Positions 1 to 8,488 are shown, counted from the first letter of the stretch. The stretch: 19,078 bases of DNA from JBFWIL01 sp050256015 (GCA_050256015.1 JBFWIL010000018.1:1-19078); one strand, 5' to 3'. Numbers and translations are program-made. The notes: generated from the letters alone by a model not told the origin.

Positions 1-1042
1 GACGTTCGTGGTAAGTTTGCAGGACATCTCGCGGAGAAAACATATAGCTTTTTCTTGGTTCATAAAGGGCGGGAACCTCCGGATGGAACTGCAGTCCAAA
101 GACATGGGTGTATTTTTTGTGCCGGATTCCTTCAATAACCTTGCCGTCCATGGAACGTGCCGTAATTTCCCAGCAATCGTTCATATTTTCAACAGCCTGG
201 TGATGAGAACTCAAAACGGGTGGGGAAATGTTAGATTTTTTCCATTTCACTTCTTTCATAAAGAAGCCGTCAATTTCCAGTCGCAACGGATGAAAATTCA
301 CTTCCATGAGCTGATCGTTGTCAAAGATATCCTGCCAGTAGTTCCGGTGCAGGTTGTCGTGATCCTGCTGTACAATTTCCTGCGGACTGCTTACTCCGTA
401 TAATTCCTGGGGAATGTCCTGGATCAGGGTTCCTCCTGTGGCCACATTCATGGTTAGCATACCCAGATCGAACCCGATTACAAAATACCTGTCATTCCGT
501 TCCAGAAAAGGAGTGAAACTGGGATTCTTATTGCTGCCGAGCAAATGAAAAACCAGGGAAATTTCAAACAGATGCCGTTGCGGATCGGTTACATCCGCAT
601 AGCTTCTTTTTTCTCCGTAGGCTTCCGGCTGAATATCGGGCCCCCCGAACAGAAACAAGCCTCTGGATTGACTGAACATAATGTCAAAGTTATTGGTGAA
701 ATCATTTGGCGTATAGATGTTATCCAGAGTCAGGGTGCCGGTAAGCCTCTGCAGATGGAACTTCTGCAGGTTGTTGTCGCGGATGTAGCGGATGGATTGG
801 GAGTAGTCGTATTTCTCGGCATAAAAATAGATGCCGATAAATTCGGATTCCCCAACGAAAAGCAGATGGTTGTCTACCAGGTATCTGATGGTTTCTATAT
901 TTTCCACGGTGGGATGGGTCATCAGTATATATGTTTTTGCAGGATCATAGTCCGTGTTGAAAAAATTCTGTGACCTTCCCGGGACCGGAAAAAGCAGAAT
1001 GAAGATAAGGATGAATAGCAAGAATATTCTGTTGCCTTTCAT
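1..1042 (-). CDS. Secreted peptidase C26 / class I glutamine amidotransferase-like protein, nucleophile Cys missing (partial)
   Basis: The gene starts with ATG at 1042 and runs off the left edge after 347 codons, so the C-terminus is not seen. Residues 5-24 form a hydrophobic signal peptide, which puts the protein in the periplasm or outside. The fold family (gamma-glutamyl-GABA hydrolase, PuuD-like) is shown by GGPDIQP near residue 133, NVATGG near 199, SSHHQAV near 278 and FGLQFHPE ending near 322. His320 and Glu322 of the triad are present. The nucleophile elbow, normally GICRGMQ, reads GFDLGML with Asp192 (codon GAT) in place of Cys. The flanking sequence is intact, so this is a substitution and not a frameshift. 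Known C26 enzymes cut gamma-glutamyl amides through that Cys, so I infer a non-hydrolytic role or a changed chemistry. It is about 135 bases from its upstream neighbour and probably transcribed alone. The family call is firm, the function unknown. Confidence 0.8.
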   Translation of the reverse strand, partial: MKGNRIFLLFILIFILLFPVPGRSQNFFNTDYDPAKTYILMTHPTVENIETIRYLVDNHLLFVGESEFIGIYFYAEKYDYSQSIRYIRDNNLQKFHLQRLTGTLTLDNIYTPNDFTNNFDIMFSQSRGLFLFGGPDIQPEAYGEKRSYADVTDPQRHLFEISLVFHLLGSNKNPSFTPFLERNDRYFVIGFDLGMLTMNVATGGTLIQDIPQELYGVSSPQEIVQQDHDNLHRNYWQDIFDNDQLMEVNFHPLRLEIDGFFMKEVKWKKSNISPPVLSSHHQAVENMNDCWEITARSMDGKVIEGIRHKKYTHVFGLQFHPEVPALYEPRKSYMFSPRDVLQTYHER

Positions 1043-1176
1043 AAAAATAAGGTTTTAGAATGACATTTTTTCACGGTTCGTTTCAGGATATGAAGTTACT
1101 CTTTTTTAGGGAGAACCAAAACATTTTTAAAGCGCTTTGATTTGACAGGCACAGGCCCGGGGAATCTCCGGTTTCA

Positions 1177-3471
1177 TTAGTAAGCCCGCTTGTTAAACAG
1201 TACATATCCGAAACTGAAAACCACGAACAGATCGGAATCGTTATTTTCCAGGTAGTTCAGCGTCAGGCTTAACGGTCCCATGCCCGTATGGTAGATTAGT
1301 CCGCCCATCGCCATTAGGTTCATTCCGGAGAAAGTATGATTGCTGTAGCCGGCCTGAAAATTCGCGGTTTTCTTAATTTTATTTATGGGGAAGAAACCAT
1401 AACCTTCAGCACGGAGATGCAGCTGGTCGGTTAGTTGTCCGATGAGTTTGATTCCCGAAGCAACATATTTGGTTGCCCGGTAGTCGGGCAGGAACAGGGT
1501 TTTGCTATAGGGGATGGGAGCGAATTCCGGAGCTCCCAGCTGCGATGACCGGTAATTACTCAGTACTTTTTTGTTGCTGTATACCCCTTCGGCCAGCATG
1601 CCGATTGTAAATCTGTTGTTCAGCCGGAAATATTTGTCCAGTTTCCCTTTCAGAATGAAAAAATTATGGTTTTGCTTATTTCGCTGGAGCGTTGTTGATA
1701 TTCCGGGTTTATAACGTTCCTTCCCGTTCACCCAGCAGATTCCCAAATAGCTGGAAATTCCCTCCGTGGGGAATTGAAGGTAGTTGAAAGAATTTCCTTC
1801 CAGATGGATTCCTTCGGAAAAGGCATTAATCTCAGTCAGGTCGGCATCATCGGCTTCGTTGGTTCCTTCCTGCGTGTAATATTCATCCGAAGTGCCGGAG
1901 TAACGGCCTTCAACCACTACTTTGCTTTTCATACCCACCGGGAATCCTGCTTCCAGTCCGATGTTGCTTTCGTCGCGGATAATGTAGGGTGGGAGTACGT
2001 CTTCAAAGAAAAATTCATTGCTGCTGGCGTAATAATCCCAGCGGCTGAGTGTAAAATTACCTGCCATGTAAAAGGGCAGGGAAGTGGGGTAATCAATCCG
2101 TCCGCCCAGATTTATGGAACTGTAGAAACGTCCGAAATAGATGTTTGAGCTAAGCGTGTAGGCGCGGTTGTTAAAAAAGCGATAATCCAGGCTTAGAAAA
2201 CCCTGATTGATGGGCTTGGTGGAGATATTTCCGCCGAATTTTATCTCCAGGGGCTTTTCTCTTTTTACCAGCAGGTTAAGGTCAAAGTACCCGGTTTCAG
2301 GATTGTACAGGGCTGTGGGGCGGATGGATCCGATCAGCGGTTCAGCAATCAGCCGGAAATATTCCCGCCGGAGTTCTTCTACGCCTATGACCTCGGAACG
2401 GTGTCTGAGGCTCTGAATGATATACTTGCGCTGCAGGGCATCGGCCACTCCGGCAACCTGTATGTTTTGGAATTTCAGTTCCGGTTTAAGCTGGTTAAAG
2501 GCTTTTCTTCTTTGGTTTAATTTCGGCAAGTCAACTCTTCTGCCGATTCTGGTTTTGATGCTGTCCATAAAGCTCCTGGCCTTTTCGTAACCGGCCTTCT
2601 CAATCGTGTCGATTTTGTCAAAATCGAGCAGGCTGATATTGTCAAAAAGGGTTTCCAAAAGCATGCCTTTCTCCGGCGGTACGGCATATGTGGTATGCTG
2701 CATCACCAAATTTTCCAGAACGGCTCCGATATCGTCCTCGTCGGGTTTGCGCGGATTGTTGGCCACTTTGTGGCCGATCACGATATCCGGTTGAAAAGCC
2801 TTGATGGCATTTTCAACCGGAAAATTATTGACAATGCCGCCGTCAAAAGCCAGGGCTCCGTCTATGGTGATCGGCTTGAAATACATGGGGAAGGTCATGG
2901 ATGCCCGGATTGCATCGCCCAGATCTCCTTCGCGGATTTCGATCTCCCGGTTGTTGTAGATGTCGGTGGCAATGCAGAGGAAGGGAACGAAGAGCCGGTT
3001 GAAATCGTAATTACAGGCCGCATTGGTTGCGGCGAAAAGTTCCATGAAGGCAAAATCCATTTGTTGTTCGGGAATGATGTTTGTCGGCAGCATCAGTTTT
3101 AACTTTTCTTCCTGTTTTTCCAGGTTCAGGCTCAGCCAGGCCGGGGTCTGTTCCAGTTTGCGGAAATAATACCGGTATTCTTCCTGGATGTATCCGGTTG
3201 CCCAGAACCTGAATTGTTCGGAGCGAAAAAGTTCTTCCATTTCATCTGTGGATAGTCCGGAAGCATAAAGTCCGGCCACGATAGCCCCCATGGAGGTTCC
3301 TGCCACATAGTCGATGGGAATGTTATTCTCCTCCAGGGCTTTGATTACACCGATGTGAGCCAGCCCTTTTGCCCCGCCTCCGCTCAGCACAAGGGCAACC
3401 GACTGGGCCCGTGATGCCTGCAGTCCGGTAAAGATCAGTACAAACAGCAGAATTTGCTTTGAAACATTCAT
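1177..3471 (-). CDS. Patatin-like phospholipase fused to POTRA and outer-membrane beta-barrel
   Basis: This is a 764-residue protein with a signal peptide (about residues 1-23). The patatin domain (24 to about 310) carries the oxyanion motif GGGAKG at 31-36, the nucleophile motif GTSMG with Ser60, and the dyad Asp210 in DGG. These three motifs define an active Ser-Asp lipid acyl hydrolase. Residues about 332-405 look like one POTRA domain. The remainder to 764 is rich in alternating aromatic/polar strands, as in an Omp85/surface-antigen barrel, and ends in a strand closing on a C-terminal tyrosine. This architecture is that of type Vd autotransporters (PlpD-like) and is common in Bacteroidetes. 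The enzyme domain is presumably displayed at or near the cell surface, where it would hydrolyse phospholipids. It follows the YitT gene by 55 bases on the same strand and could be co-transcribed with it. The natural substrate cannot be told from sequence. Confidence 0.9.
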   Translation of the reverse strand: MNVSKQILLFVLIFTGLQASRAQSVALVLSGGGAKGLAHIGVIKALEENNIPIDYVAGTSMGAIVAGLYASGLSTDEMEELFRSEQFRFWATGYIQEEYRYYFRKLEQTPAWLSLNLEKQEEKLKLMLPTNIIPEQQMDFAFMELFAATNAACNYDFNRLFVPFLCIATDIYNNREIEIREGDLGDAIRASMTFPMYFKPITIDGALAFDGGIVNNFPVENAIKAFQPDIVIGHKVANNPRKPDEDDIGAVLENLVMQHTTYAVPPEKGMLLETLFDNISLLDFDKIDTIEKAGYEKARSFMDSIKTRIGRRVDLPKLNQRRKAFNQLKPELKFQNIQVAGVADALQRKYIIQSLRHRSEVIGVEELRREYFRLIAEPLIGSIRPTALYNPETGYFDLNLLVKREKPLEIKFGGNISTKPINQGFLSLDYRFFNNRAYTLSSNIYFGRFYSSINLGGRIDYPTSLPFYMAGNFTLSRWDYYASSNEFFFEDVLPPYIIRDESNIGLEAGFPVGMKSKVVVEGRYSGTSDEYYTQEGTNEADDADLTEINAFSEGIHLEGNSFNYLQFPTEGISSYLGICWVNGKERYKPGISTTLQRNKQNHNFFILKGKLDKYFRLNNRFTIGMLAEGVYSNKKVLSNYRSSQLGAPEFAPIPYSKTLFLPDYRATKYVASGIKLIGQLTDQLHLRAEGYGFFPINKIKKTANFQAGYSNHTFSGMNLMAMGGLIYHTGMGPLSLTLNYLENNDSDLFVVFSFGYVLFNKRAY

Positions 3472-3526
3472 GGTGGGGTAAAAGTATAAAAATTATGCTG
3501 ATTCCGGTATGCCGTACCGAATGCAA

Positions 3527-4450
3527 TCAGCCTGAGGTTTTCATTTTTAGCGATTGAAATCCCTCACCCAGAATTTCCCGGGTTTCCATAATGGTGATAA
3601 AGGCATCCGGATCTATTTCACTGATAAACCGTTCCAGAATGGCTATTTCGCGCCGGCTGACCACCGTGTAGATAATGTGTTTTTCCTCATGGGTATAAAG
3701 TCCGTTTCCTTTCAGGTAGGTGCCGCCACGTTCCAGGTCTATCAGGATTTTTTCCCGGATGGCTTCGTGTTTGTCGGAGATGATCAGAAGGGCCTTGTGG
3801 TATCCGCTGCCTTCCATGGTCATGTCGATGGCTTTGCCGGTGATGTAGATCACCAGCCAGGAGTAAAACGGGATCTGCCAGTCGCCGAAAGCCGCCAGTC
3901 CGAGCAGTACAATGGCCGAATCTACATAGATCATCAACTGTCCCAGTTGCAGTCCGCTGTACTTGGCAATAATCATGGCAATGATATCCGAGCCTCCCGA
4001 GGTAGCCCTGGATTTGAAAATAAGTCCGAGGGCAAAGCCTACCAGTACCCCGCCAAAAATACAGGAAAGCAATACGTCTGAAACAAGGGGGGCATCTCCT
4101 TCTGCCCGCAGGTAGGTGATCAGGTCAATGAAAACGGAGGAGAAGACAAAACCGGTGATGGTCTTTACTCCAAACTTGGGGCCGAGAATTTTGATGCCGG
4201 CGTAGGTTAGCGGAATGTTCAGGATCAGTCCGAACAGACCGATGGGAATACCATCCGGCCAGAAGGGAAAGATGTCAGGGGTGAGGTAGTGCACCACAAT
4301 GGCGATGCCGTATACCCCGCCGGGTACAATCCGGTGGGGGGAAATGAAGAACACGAACCCAACGGCCAGGATGAAGGCCCCGATTATGATGTAACTGTAT
4401 TCCCTGAACCAGTTAAGGGTGAACAGTTTTTCCCTGGAAAGAAATGCCAT
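3527..4450 (-). CDS. YitT family membrane protein (DUF161 plus DUF2179)
   Basis: A 307-residue inner-membrane protein of usual family length. Five to six hydrophobic segments occupy residues about 17-205, with the family motifs PHRIVPGGVYGIA (38-50) and SRATSGGSDIIA (147-158). The C-terminal part (about 215-300) is the soluble DUF2179 domain, with GGTYLKGNGLYT near 242 and a final ITIMETREILGEGF. Members are widespread in Firmicutes and Bacteroidetes, and no transport substrate or reaction is established for most of them. It sits directly downstream of the rplS terminator, so it needs its own promoter. Upstream I see only an imperfect -7 candidate (TTAATTTG) about 15 bases before the ATG. The family assignment is secure, the role unknown. 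Confidence 0.9.
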   Translation of the reverse strand: MAFLSREKLFTLNWFREYSYIIIGAFILAVGFVFFISPHRIVPGGVYGIAIVVHYLTPDIFPFWPDGIPIGLFGLILNIPLTYAGIKILGPKFGVKTITGFVFSSVFIDLITYLRAEGDAPLVSDVLLSCIFGGVLVGFALGLIFKSRATSGGSDIIAMIIAKYSGLQLGQLMIYVDSAIVLLGLAAFGDWQIPFYSWLVIYITGKAIDMTMEGSGYHKALLIISDKHEAIREKILIDLERGGTYLKGNGLYTHEEKHIIYTVVSRREIAILERFISEIDPDAFITIMETREILGEGFQSLKMKTSG

Positions 4451-4543
4451 GACAGTAATTTTTTTTGCAAATTAAGGCTGCTTCCGGAAATAATCGTTGA
4501 TTTTTGTCAGGGATTTTATCAATGCGCTCTGATTTGGTCCGGT

Positions 4544-4575
4544 AAAAAAAGGCCTCCGTTTGGAGACCTTTTTTT
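4544..4575 (-). terminator. Rho-independent terminator of rplS
   Basis: A 7-bp stem (4551-4557 with 4562-4568) and a 4-base loop are followed on the - strand by a run of seven T. On the - strand the one non-Watson-Crick position is a G-U wobble. On the + strand the same position is a C-A mismatch, so the element favours termination of - strand transcripts. It starts 17 bases beyond the rplS stop codon. Confidence 0.88.
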
Positions 4576-4591
4576 ATATCATCTGGTTTGA

Positions 4592-4939
4592 TCAGACCCG
4601 TTTTTCTTTGATCCGGGCTTTTTTACCGGTTAGGCCGCGTAGATAGTAAATCCGTTTTCGGCGTACACTTCCGCGTTTATTTACATCAATCCCGTCAATA
4701 AAGGGGGATGATACGGGGAAAATACGTTCCACCCCTATATTCCCAGACATTTTCCGAACGGTAAACGTTTTGGTTACTCCGGTTCCCCTTACCTGGATAA
4801 CCACCCCGCGAAAGTCCTGGATACGTTCCTTATTTCCTTCCTTGATCTTGTAATGCACGGTGATCGTATCGCCCGCACCAAAGCTTGGCAGCTTGTTTTC
4901 CAATGCAAATGCGTCTTCAACTACTTTAATAAGATCCAT
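4592..4939 (-). CDS. rplS: 50S ribosomal protein L19 (bL19)
   Basis: A 115-residue protein, the normal length for bL19, a structural protein of the large ribosomal subunit at the interface with the 30S subunit. Recognisable family stretches are PSFGAGDTITVHYKIKEGNK, RIQDFRGVVI, TFTVRKMSGNIGVERIFPV and the basic C-terminus RKRIYYLRGLTGKKARIKE. The gene has its own promoter (5005-5033) and terminator (4544-4575), so it looks monocistronic. It is not in the rpsP-rimM-trmD-rplS order seen in many other phyla. The A-rich stretch before the ATG has no clear Shine-Dalgarno sequence, as is usual in Bacteroidetes. Confidence 0.97.
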   Translation of the reverse strand: MDLIKVVEDAFALENKLPSFGAGDTITVHYKIKEGNKERIQDFRGVVIQVRGTGVTKTFTVRKMSGNIGVERIFPVSSPFIDGIDVNKRGSVRRKRIYYLRGLTGKKARIKEKRV

Positions 4940-5004
4940 TTCTTTTAATTTTTTGTGGCAATGTTACTGCTTTATGGTAGCGGTAAGAGATTGCAAATTT
5001 TGCG

Positions 5005-5033
5005 CAAAAGTAACAAAAATTGAATAAATTCAA
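5005..5033 (-). promoter_or_regulatory. Promoter of rplS, Bacteroidetes type
   Basis: On the - strand a perfect TAnnTTTG -7 box (TACTTTTG, 5005-5012) lies 18 bases downstream of a TTG -33 element (5031-5033). This matches the consensus of the Bacteroidetes primary sigma factor. Transcription should start near 5000, giving a leader of about 60 bases. Confidence 0.72.
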
Positions 5034-5061
5034 CGATTTGTACGGATATAATTTCTGTTGT

Positions 5062-6738
5062 TTACTCGGTTTGTTTTACTTTGAGCCGGTCACCCGTACT
5101 CCGGGCAATGGCTTCATACCACCAGTCCGGATAGCCCGGAAAGTCGGGGGAAGCCGGTTTCCCGTATACATTTCGCAGAAATTCACCATTTTCCTCTTTT
5201 TTTACATTTCCGTCCATGAATTTGACCAGCAGGTAGTTGAATAATTTTCCCCAGTCGCGGGTCATGGCATTGGCTTCCCTGTCGGAAAATGCAGTCAGGA
5301 ACCTGCGTGCCATTTCTGCTCCTTCCTGTTCATACAGTGTTTTTGCTGCCTGGTCAATGGCCGGGACATAGCTGATGTAACGTTCTTCTAGAAGAGCCTG
5401 TTTTTTGCGGATGGGAACGATCATTTTGTCGTAATGCAGGTAGGCTAGATTGGATACTTTGTTAAAAGTCCAGAATGCTGAAGTTTCCGAATAGTTGAGC
5501 AGGTCTCCGTTTCCTGTGGCAAAACATTCGGGAATTTCGGTAATGCCGCAGTACATGGGAACGTAACAGGTACTGTACGTGTCGTCCACGCCGAACCAGA
5601 GAATTCCCCCCACGGGGTCGGGAAGCCAGGAGCGTCCCTGGGCCACAAAAGAGAAGCCGGTTTGCTGGGTGGAGATGGCCCGTTCATTCAGGTAGGTTGT
5701 TGAGTCAACCTGCCATGTCAATCCCCTCCAACGGTAAGGCAACCGGTTTGGTCCGGCTCCGATGTCGCAGCTCATATCGAGATCGGTGCCTTCAAAATGA
5801 TCCCGCATCATTTCCATCACATCTTTTACCGAGAGTTTTTTGTCGGGTTTGATCCACAGGGGTATCCGGTTTGCCGCGAAACGGTGGGGCCCTTCGAACT
5901 GGATATTTCCTTTTGCATATTCCAAGTATTGTTCCATGCCTGATGCAGCCTTGTTGAATCCGGCCCATACGCGCGCTTCACAAAAACGGGCTGCTTCAAA
6001 GTCCAGCGGGGCATAGACATCCGAAAAGCTGAAGTCCTTGTTCAGTCCGTCATACCATCCCATTTCCCTGGCAAAGGAGATCACGTCCCGGGAATAAAGG
6101 CAATTGTCAGGATCATTCATCGGGAAGGTGGTAATCCGGGCCTGATTGGCATGTCCGCTGATGAAACCGTCAGGAATTTGCCGGGCTACCCACACGGCTC
6201 CTTTTTCACCTTTTCCCTTTCCGATCATTTCCAGGATCCATACCTCATTGGGGTCGGCTATGGAGAAAGATTCCCCGGAGCTGGCATAACCATAATTTTC
6301 TGCCAGAGAAGTCATTATCTCAATGGCTTCCCTGGCTGTTTTGGCACGTTGCAGGCTAAGGTAGATCAGACTGCCGTAGTCCATAACGGCTCCCGGCTGA
6401 CTGCCCAGCTCTTTGCGTCCTCCGAATGTGGTTTCACCGATGGACAGCTGATGTTCGTTCATGTTTCCCACCACGCTATACGTATGGGATACTTCGGGAA
6501 CATACCCCATCGGTTTGCCGGTATCCCATTCCACAATTTTTCGCAGGCTGCCGTCCGGATGATCGGCTGCCGGTTGATAATAAAGTTCGCCGTAAAGCAC
6601 GTGCGAATCGGCTGCATAGGTAATCATGGTCGATCCGTCGACAGAGGCCCCTCGGGTAATCAGAAAGTTGGTACACGAAAACACTTCTCCGGCCCAGAAC
6701 AGGATGACCAGAAATAAGCCACCACACTTTTTTATCAT
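5062..6738 (-). CDS. Secreted C69 family dipeptidase (PepD-like, Ntn hydrolase)
   Basis: A 558-residue protein. Residues 1-21 are a signal peptide ending VFS, and the next residue, Cys22, begins the family's N-terminal block CTNFLITRGASVDGSTMITY. In peptidase family C69 this Cys becomes the N-terminal nucleophile of an Ntn-type hydrolase, so removal of the signal peptide may itself expose the active site. Other family regions include GETTFGGR, IMTSLAENYGYASSGESFSI with DPNEVWILEMIGKGKG, and QIPDGFISGHANQARI. The likely role is cleavage of dipeptides in the periplasm. It is a single gene with its own -7 box (6775-6782) and no obvious terminator before rplS. The family is certain, the substrate range inferred. 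Confidence 0.9.
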   Translation of the reverse strand: MIKKCGGLFLVILFWAGEVFSCTNFLITRGASVDGSTMITYAADSHVLYGELYYQPAADHPDGSLRKIVEWDTGKPMGYVPEVSHTYSVVGNMNEHQLSIGETTFGGRKELGSQPGAVMDYGSLIYLSLQRAKTAREAIEIMTSLAENYGYASSGESFSIADPNEVWILEMIGKGKGEKGAVWVARQIPDGFISGHANQARITTFPMNDPDNCLYSRDVISFAREMGWYDGLNKDFSFSDVYAPLDFEAARFCEARVWAGFNKAASGMEQYLEYAKGNIQFEGPHRFAANRIPLWIKPDKKLSVKDVMEMMRDHFEGTDLDMSCDIGAGPNRLPYRWRGLTWQVDSTTYLNERAISTQQTGFSFVAQGRSWLPDPVGGILWFGVDDTYSTCYVPMYCGITEIPECFATGNGDLLNYSETSAFWTFNKVSNLAYLHYDKMIVPIRKKQALLEERYISYVPAIDQAAKTLYEQEGAEMARRFLTAFSDREANAMTRDWGKLFNYLLVKFMDGNVKKEENGEFLRNVYGKPASPDFPGYPDWWYEAIARSTGDRLKVKQTE

Positions 6739-6774
6739 CTTATGTCAGTTTTTTGGTAATAATGTCCGGAGGAG

Positions 6775-6782
6775 CAAAGATA
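6775..6782 (-). promoter_or_regulatory. -7 box for the C69 peptidase gene
   Basis: TATCTTTG on the - strand is a perfect TAnnTTTG match, 36 bases upstream of the ATG. No convincing TTTG or TTG -33 element is visible at the usual distance, so this is weaker than the rplS promoter. Confidence 0.5.
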
Positions 6783-6867
6783 AACATTCTTTGGAATATT
6801 CGTTTGTTCCGGATTTTTTCAGGGAACACTTGCAGTATACGGAAACTGATTGGCATTGCATGTCAGC

Positions 6868-8364
6868 CTATAGGCTGGCGTCTTTCAGAATCACATCGTG
6901 TGCCCCGCCTTCCACAATGCTGGTGGCCGATACAAGCGTAATTTTTGCTTCCCGCTTCAGTTCTGCAATATTCAGCGTACCGCAACTGCACATGGTCGAT
7001 TTGATTTTGCCCAGGGTTTGGTCGAGATTGTCTTTCATTTTTCCGGCATAGGGAACATAACTGTCTACGCCTTCTTCAAACTTCAGGTTTTCGCTGTCTC
7101 CCATGTCGTAGCGCTGCCAGTTCCTGGCCCGGTTGGAACCTTCTCCCCAGTATTCCTTGAAATAGCGGTTGTTGATCATGATTTTGCGGGTTGGACTTTC
7201 ATCAAAGCGGGCAAAGTAGCGGCCCATCATCAGAAAGTCGGCTCCCATGGCCAGCGCAAGTACCATGTGGTAATCCTGTACAATTCCGCCGTCCGAGCAA
7301 ATGGGGACATAGATGCCCGTTTTTTCAAAGTATTCATTGCGTGCTGAAGCCACTTCGATGACCGAAGTGGCCTGTCCGCGTCCGATGCCTTTCTGTTCCC
7401 GGGTGATGCAGATCGATCCTCCGCCAATGCCTACCTTGACAAAATCGGCTCCGGCTTCGGCCAGATAATTAAAGCCGTCACGGTCAACCACATTGCCTGC
7501 TCCAATACGTACTTTCCCGTTATATTCCTGCTTAATATATTTAATAGTCTCCTTTTGCCATTCCGAATAGCCGTCTGAAGAGTCTATACAGAGCACATCT
7601 ACTCCGGCACGGACCAGTTCGGGGACCCGTTCCCGGTAGTCGCGGCTGTTGATGCCGGCACCTACCAGCAGCTTTTTATCGTGGTCGGAAAGTTCGTATG
7701 GATATTCTTTATGACTTTCGTAATCTTTGCGGAACACGAAGAAATGCAGGTTTTTCTGATCGTCGATAATGGGCAGCGTATTTAGTTTATGGTCCCAGAT
7801 GATATCGTTGGCCTCGTTCAGACTAATTCCAAGTCGACCGGTGATTACCTTGTCGAATGGAGTCATAAAGTCTTTGATCTTCATGTTTATGGGGTCGCGT
7901 CCGGTGCGGTAGTCACGGCTGGTGACCAGGCCCAGTAGTTTTCCGTTCGGACTTCCGTCTGCAGTGATCCCCAGGGTGGAGTGCCCTGTCTTTTCCTTGA
8001 GCTCCAGTACATCTTTCAGACTGTGGTCCGGGGTCAGGTTGGAATCGCTGATCACAAATCCGGCTTTGAATTTTTTTACTTTCCGGATCATTTCTGCCTG
8101 GTTGTCTATGGGTTGTGAGCCGTAGATAAAGGAAAGTCCGCCGTTGCGGGCCAGGGCTATTGCCAGGTCTTGGTTTGAAACTGACTGCATGATGGCCGAT
8201 ACAAAAGGGATATTCAGCTCCACAGCGGGCGATTCCCCTTTTCTGAAACTCACCAGGGGCGTTTTTAGGGAAACGTTGGACGGATTGCAGGCTTTGGAGC
8301 TCAGGCCGGGTATGAGCAGGTATTCACTAAAGGTTCGGGAAACTTCATTTGAGTATTTTGCCAT
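6868..8364 (-). CDS. guaB: IMP dehydrogenase, divergent Tritrichomonas-type class
   Basis: IMPDH oxidises IMP to XMP with NAD+, the committed step of guanine nucleotide synthesis, in the cytosol. I start at ATG 8364 (498 residues, MAKYSNE). An in-frame GTG at 8373 would add only three residues. With this start the catalytic Cys is 319 (GIGGGSICITREQKGIGRG), Asp is 261 (CIDSSDG), and the flap dyad is Arg418-Tyr419 (ARNWQRYDMG). As I recall the numbering of T. foetus IMPDH, these are identical. The phosphate-site loop reads MGRYFARFDESP, where ordinary bacterial GuaB has SLFAGTEESPG. A CBS-pair region occupies about residues 100-215. Two consecutive -7 boxes lie upstream (8394-8409). The enzyme appears complete. 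I cannot tell whether the genome also carries a conventional guaB. Confidence 0.93.
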   Translation of the reverse strand: MAKYSNEVSRTFSEYLLIPGLSSKACNPSNVSLKTPLVSFRKGESPAVELNIPFVSAIMQSVSNQDLAIALARNGGLSFIYGSQPIDNQAEMIRKVKKFKAGFVISDSNLTPDHSLKDVLELKEKTGHSTLGITADGSPNGKLLGLVTSRDYRTGRDPINMKIKDFMTPFDKVITGRLGISLNEANDIIWDHKLNTLPIIDDQKNLHFFVFRKDYESHKEYPYELSDHDKKLLVGAGINSRDYRERVPELVRAGVDVLCIDSSDGYSEWQKETIKYIKQEYNGKVRIGAGNVVDRDGFNYLAEAGADFVKVGIGGGSICITREQKGIGRGQATSVIEVASARNEYFEKTGIYVPICSDGGIVQDYHMVLALAMGADFLMMGRYFARFDESPTRKIMINNRYFKEYWGEGSNRARNWQRYDMGDSENLKFEEGVDSYVPYAGKMKDNLDQTLGKIKSTMCSCGTLNIAELKREAKITLVSATSIVEGGAHDVILKDASL

Positions 8365-8393
8365 GATATCCACTTTTGGGTTAAAAAATTGTG

Positions 8394-8409
8394 CAAAATT
8401 ACAAAAATA
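8394..8409 (-). promoter_or_regulatory. Tandem -7 boxes upstream of guaB
   Basis: Two abutting perfect TAnnTTTG matches on the - strand, TATTTTTG (8402-8409) and TAATTTTG (8394-8401), lie 30-45 bases upstream of the guaB ATG. No clear -33 element is present for either. They could give two closely spaced start sites. Confidence 0.5.
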
Positions 8410-8443
8410 CAGGCAGAGATCATACGATGCCTAAAGAATTTTT

Positions 8444-8478
8444 CACAAGGCAAAAGCATTTAATGCTTTTGCCTTGTG
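8444..8478 (-). repeat. 17-bp perfect inverted repeat, possible terminator or operator
   Basis: The arms 8444-8460 (CACAAGGCAAAAGCATT) and 8462-8478 are exact reverse complements around a single T. The structure begins 10 bases after the stop codon of the lipoprotein gene and ends about 35 bases upstream of the guaB -7 boxes. As RNA from the - strand it would form a long stable hairpin, but the bases after it (GAAAAATTCTTT) are not a proper T-tract. It may act as a 3'-end stabiliser or terminator of the lipoprotein mRNA, or as a protein-binding site for guaB. Confidence 0.75.
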
Positions 8479-8488
8479 TCCCCGGTAA

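Noticed and set aside
3501..3522. Imperfect inverted repeat just after the YitT stop as a terminator
   Set aside because: The stem has a bulge and overlaps nearly to the stop codon, and the T-rich stretch is about 10 bases away, so support is too weak to call it.
6864..6877. 14-bp palindrome CAGCCTATAGGCTG at the guaB stop codon
   Set aside because: Short, overlaps the coding end, lacks a T-tract and has no second copy in view; it may be chance.
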